Shown here piece by piece: positions 5,889 through 6,811 of a stretch of 6,811 bases of DNA (its first letter is position 1; each line of letters begins with the position of its first letter). The DNA lies in NCBI GenBank assembly GCA_919901875.1, contig CAKKQG010000158.1, positions 1-6,811 on the forward strand. The letters are read 5' to 3'. The position numbers and the translations under genes are program-made. This stretch comes from Anaerolineales bacterium. GTDB taxonomy: Bacteria; Chloroflexota; Anaerolineae; Anaerolineales; VGOW01. The notes beneath the pieces are model-generated. The model was not told the DNA's origin, did not search any database, and saw nothing but the letters and a program-made list of their open reading frames with translations.

Positions 5889-5904
5889 CGCCGAAGAATT
5901 TTTT

Positions 5905-5931
5905 TGGAGACGCTCGCGTAGAGCGTCTCTA
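5905..5931. repeat. Intercistronic palindrome, GAGACGCTC arms
   Basis: Arms gagacgctc (5907-5915) and gagcgtctc (5921-5929) are perfect 9-bp inverted repeats around the loop gcgta; a G-T and a T-A pair can extend it outward by two. It fills the gap between the TM2 stop and the ribosome site of the next gene. A T-run lies before the stem, not after it, on the plus strand, so it does not look like a terminator for this transcript. It may be a dispersed palindrome that stabilises or separates the mRNA segments. Confidence 0.7.
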
Positions 5932-5960
5932 CTGTTTAATAGAGGCAGGAGACTTGAATT

Positions 5961-6341
5961 ATGAGCGAGCAATTGGATCAGAACCCCGCGCCTAGCGGCG
6001 GGTCGCCCAGCCAAGGCGCGGGTGCGCCGTCTTCGGATGGCAACGACAAATTGATGGCGGCGCTTTGTTATCCCATTCCTTTAGTCAGCTTGATCATCTT
6101 GATCTCCGACACGATGAAAGTAAAACCATTCCTCAAATTTCACGCCGTGCAAAGTCTGGCGCTGAACGTCGTGTTATGGATCGGTTTCATGGTGATCTCA
6201 TTTGTCACCGCAGGGTGCGGCGCCATTTGCGCGCCCGTGATTTTGTTGGCGATGTTGTATCCCGCTTACAAAGCGTATCAAGGCGAGATGTTTGCCATTC
6301 CCACGCTCACCGACTTTATCAAGAATCAAGGTTGGGCGTGA
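5961..6341 (+). CDS. DUF4870/Tic20-like membrane protein
   Basis: 126 residues. The first 30 are Gly/Ser/Pro-rich and soluble. Three hydrophobic segments follow (about 31-49, 65-83, 86-103). Between the first two is the family hallmark KVKPFLKFHAVQSLALNV (54-70+), where charged residues and F-H-A-x-Q-S precede the second span; the end, KAYQGEMFAIPTLTDFIK, is also usual for the family. The function of DUF4870 proteins is not known. AGGAG (5947-5951) lies nine nucleotides before the ATG and fixes the start. It sits 72 nt after the TM2 gene and 30 nt before another member of the same family, so the three probably form one transcript. Confidence 0.85.
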   Translation: MSEQLDQNPAPSGGSPSQGAGAPSSDGNDKLMAALCYPIPLVSLIILISDTMKVKPFLKFHAVQSLALNVVLWIGFMVISFVTAGCGAICAPVILLAMLYPAYKAYQGEMFAIPTLTDFIKNQGWA

Positions 6342-6371
6342 GGCTGAAACGCTTCGACTGGAATTAACATC

Positions 6372-6811
6372 ATGGCAACCGAACCACCCACCGTGCAATC
6401 TCCATCCCCGAATCTTAATATGCCGTTGTCGCAATCTGATGAGCGGATGTGGGCGATGTTGGCGCACCTCAGCATTCTGCTTAATTTGGCGACGGGCTTT
6501 CTCGGCATGGTTGCGCCGATCATCATCTACGCCCTTTACAAAGATCGTTCACGCTACGTCGCTTATCAATCTATGCAAGCCTTTGTATTCCAATTGGTTT
6601 GGTGGCTTGGCGGCAGCTTTATGATCGGCTTCGTGTGGGCAGTCACCGGCATCTTGGCGTCCATCTTCATTGGCTTGTTGTGTATGCCCTTCGCTTGCCT
6701 CTTCACTTTTTTGCCGTTGGGCGCGTTGGTTTACGGAGTCATCGGCGGGTTGAAGTGCAACAACGGTGACGACTTCAAGTATTGGTTGATCGGCGATTGG
6801 CTGCGCGGCAC
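6372..6811 (+). CDS. DUF4870-family membrane protein, 3' end cut by the window
   Basis: An open frame starts at ATG 6372 and runs to the edge, 146 complete codons plus two bases. The polar N-terminus (MATEPPTVQSPSPN) is followed by DERMWAMLAHLSILL (23-37), the typical DUF4870 opening, then a span near 31-55, YKDRSRYVAYQSMQAFVFQ (56-74) matching the K-D-x-S-x-x-V-x-x-Q-x-x-Q-A pattern, and two further hydrophobic segments (about 75-100, 104-126). The last residues visible, GLKCNNGDDFKYWLIGDWL, align in position with the end of the preceding protein, so little is probably missing. It is a paralogue of the preceding gene in the same fold class but distant in sequence. Only a weak ribosome site (GGAA at 6360-6363) is seen. 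Confidence 0.85.
   Translation, partial: MATEPPTVQSPSPNLNMPLSQSDERMWAMLAHLSILLNLATGFLGMVAPIIIYALYKDRSRYVAYQSMQAFVFQLVWWLGGSFMIGFVWAVTGILASIFIGLLCMPFACLFTFLPLGALVYGVIGGLKCNNGDDFKYWLIGDWLRG

Noticed and set aside
5905..5931. Intrinsic terminator after the TM2 gene
   Set aside because: The T-run is on the wrong side of the stem for plus-strand transcription, and on the minus strand the stem is followed by A residues.
5580..6014. 144-codon open frame antisense to the TM2 gene
   Set aside because: It is a shadow across TM2 and the start of the DUF4870 gene, both of which have ribosome sites and family matches; it also reads through the intercistronic palindrome.

Overview
The window reads as a chromosomal segment of a free-living bacterium with moderate GC content. 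My best guess is Chloroflexota (Anaerolineae-like). This rests on three things: an extracytoplasmic lipoprotein with a Pro/Thr/Ala-rich stalk and an NBR1-type Ig domain, a style common in that phylum; abundant short heptamer repeats and palindromes in and between genes; and small TM2 and DUF4870 membrane proteins. The assignment is inference, because there is no rRNA or other phylogenetic marker gene to test it.

Left part (1-3026, minus strand): a glycerol-3-phosphate oxidation operon, read right to left as glpA, glpB, then the first 33 codons of an unrecognised gene that runs off the left edge. GlpA (FAD plus a C-terminal Fe-S-type cysteine domain) and GlpB would oxidise sn-glycerol-3-phosphate to dihydroxyacetone phosphate. 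The usual third subunit, GlpC, is not visible. This part is unusually rich in repeats. Four tracts have a 7-bp period (107-148, 898-918, 1381-1428, 1797-1831), and a perfect 15-bp palindrome lies at 350-382. Three of these elements lie inside the reading frames without breaking them, a fourth supplies the GlpB stop codon, and one fills the glpA-glpB junction.

Middle (3027-5467): a divergent promoter region leads right into a predicted lipoprotein with a signal peptide, a low-complexity stalk, an NBR1-like Ig domain, a second Pro-rich linker and two tandem copies of a module marked by W, then C-S-P-x-D-C-x-W-G. It converges with fmt (methionyl-tRNA formyltransferase, minus strand). The two genes share a perfect 18-bp hairpin that looks like a bidirectional terminator.

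Right part (5468-6811, plus strand): a good sigma70-like promoter and Shine-Dalgarno site drive a run of three small membrane proteins: a TM2-domain protein, a DUF4870/Tic20-like protein, and a second DUF4870 protein cut by the window edge. Spacing suggests one transcript, with a palindromic element between the first two genes.

No RNA genes, CRISPR arrays, transposase genes or phage genes were found. The core genes are ordinary. The most unusual material is the repeat biology in glpA/glpB and the duplicated cysteine/tryptophan module of the lipoprotein.
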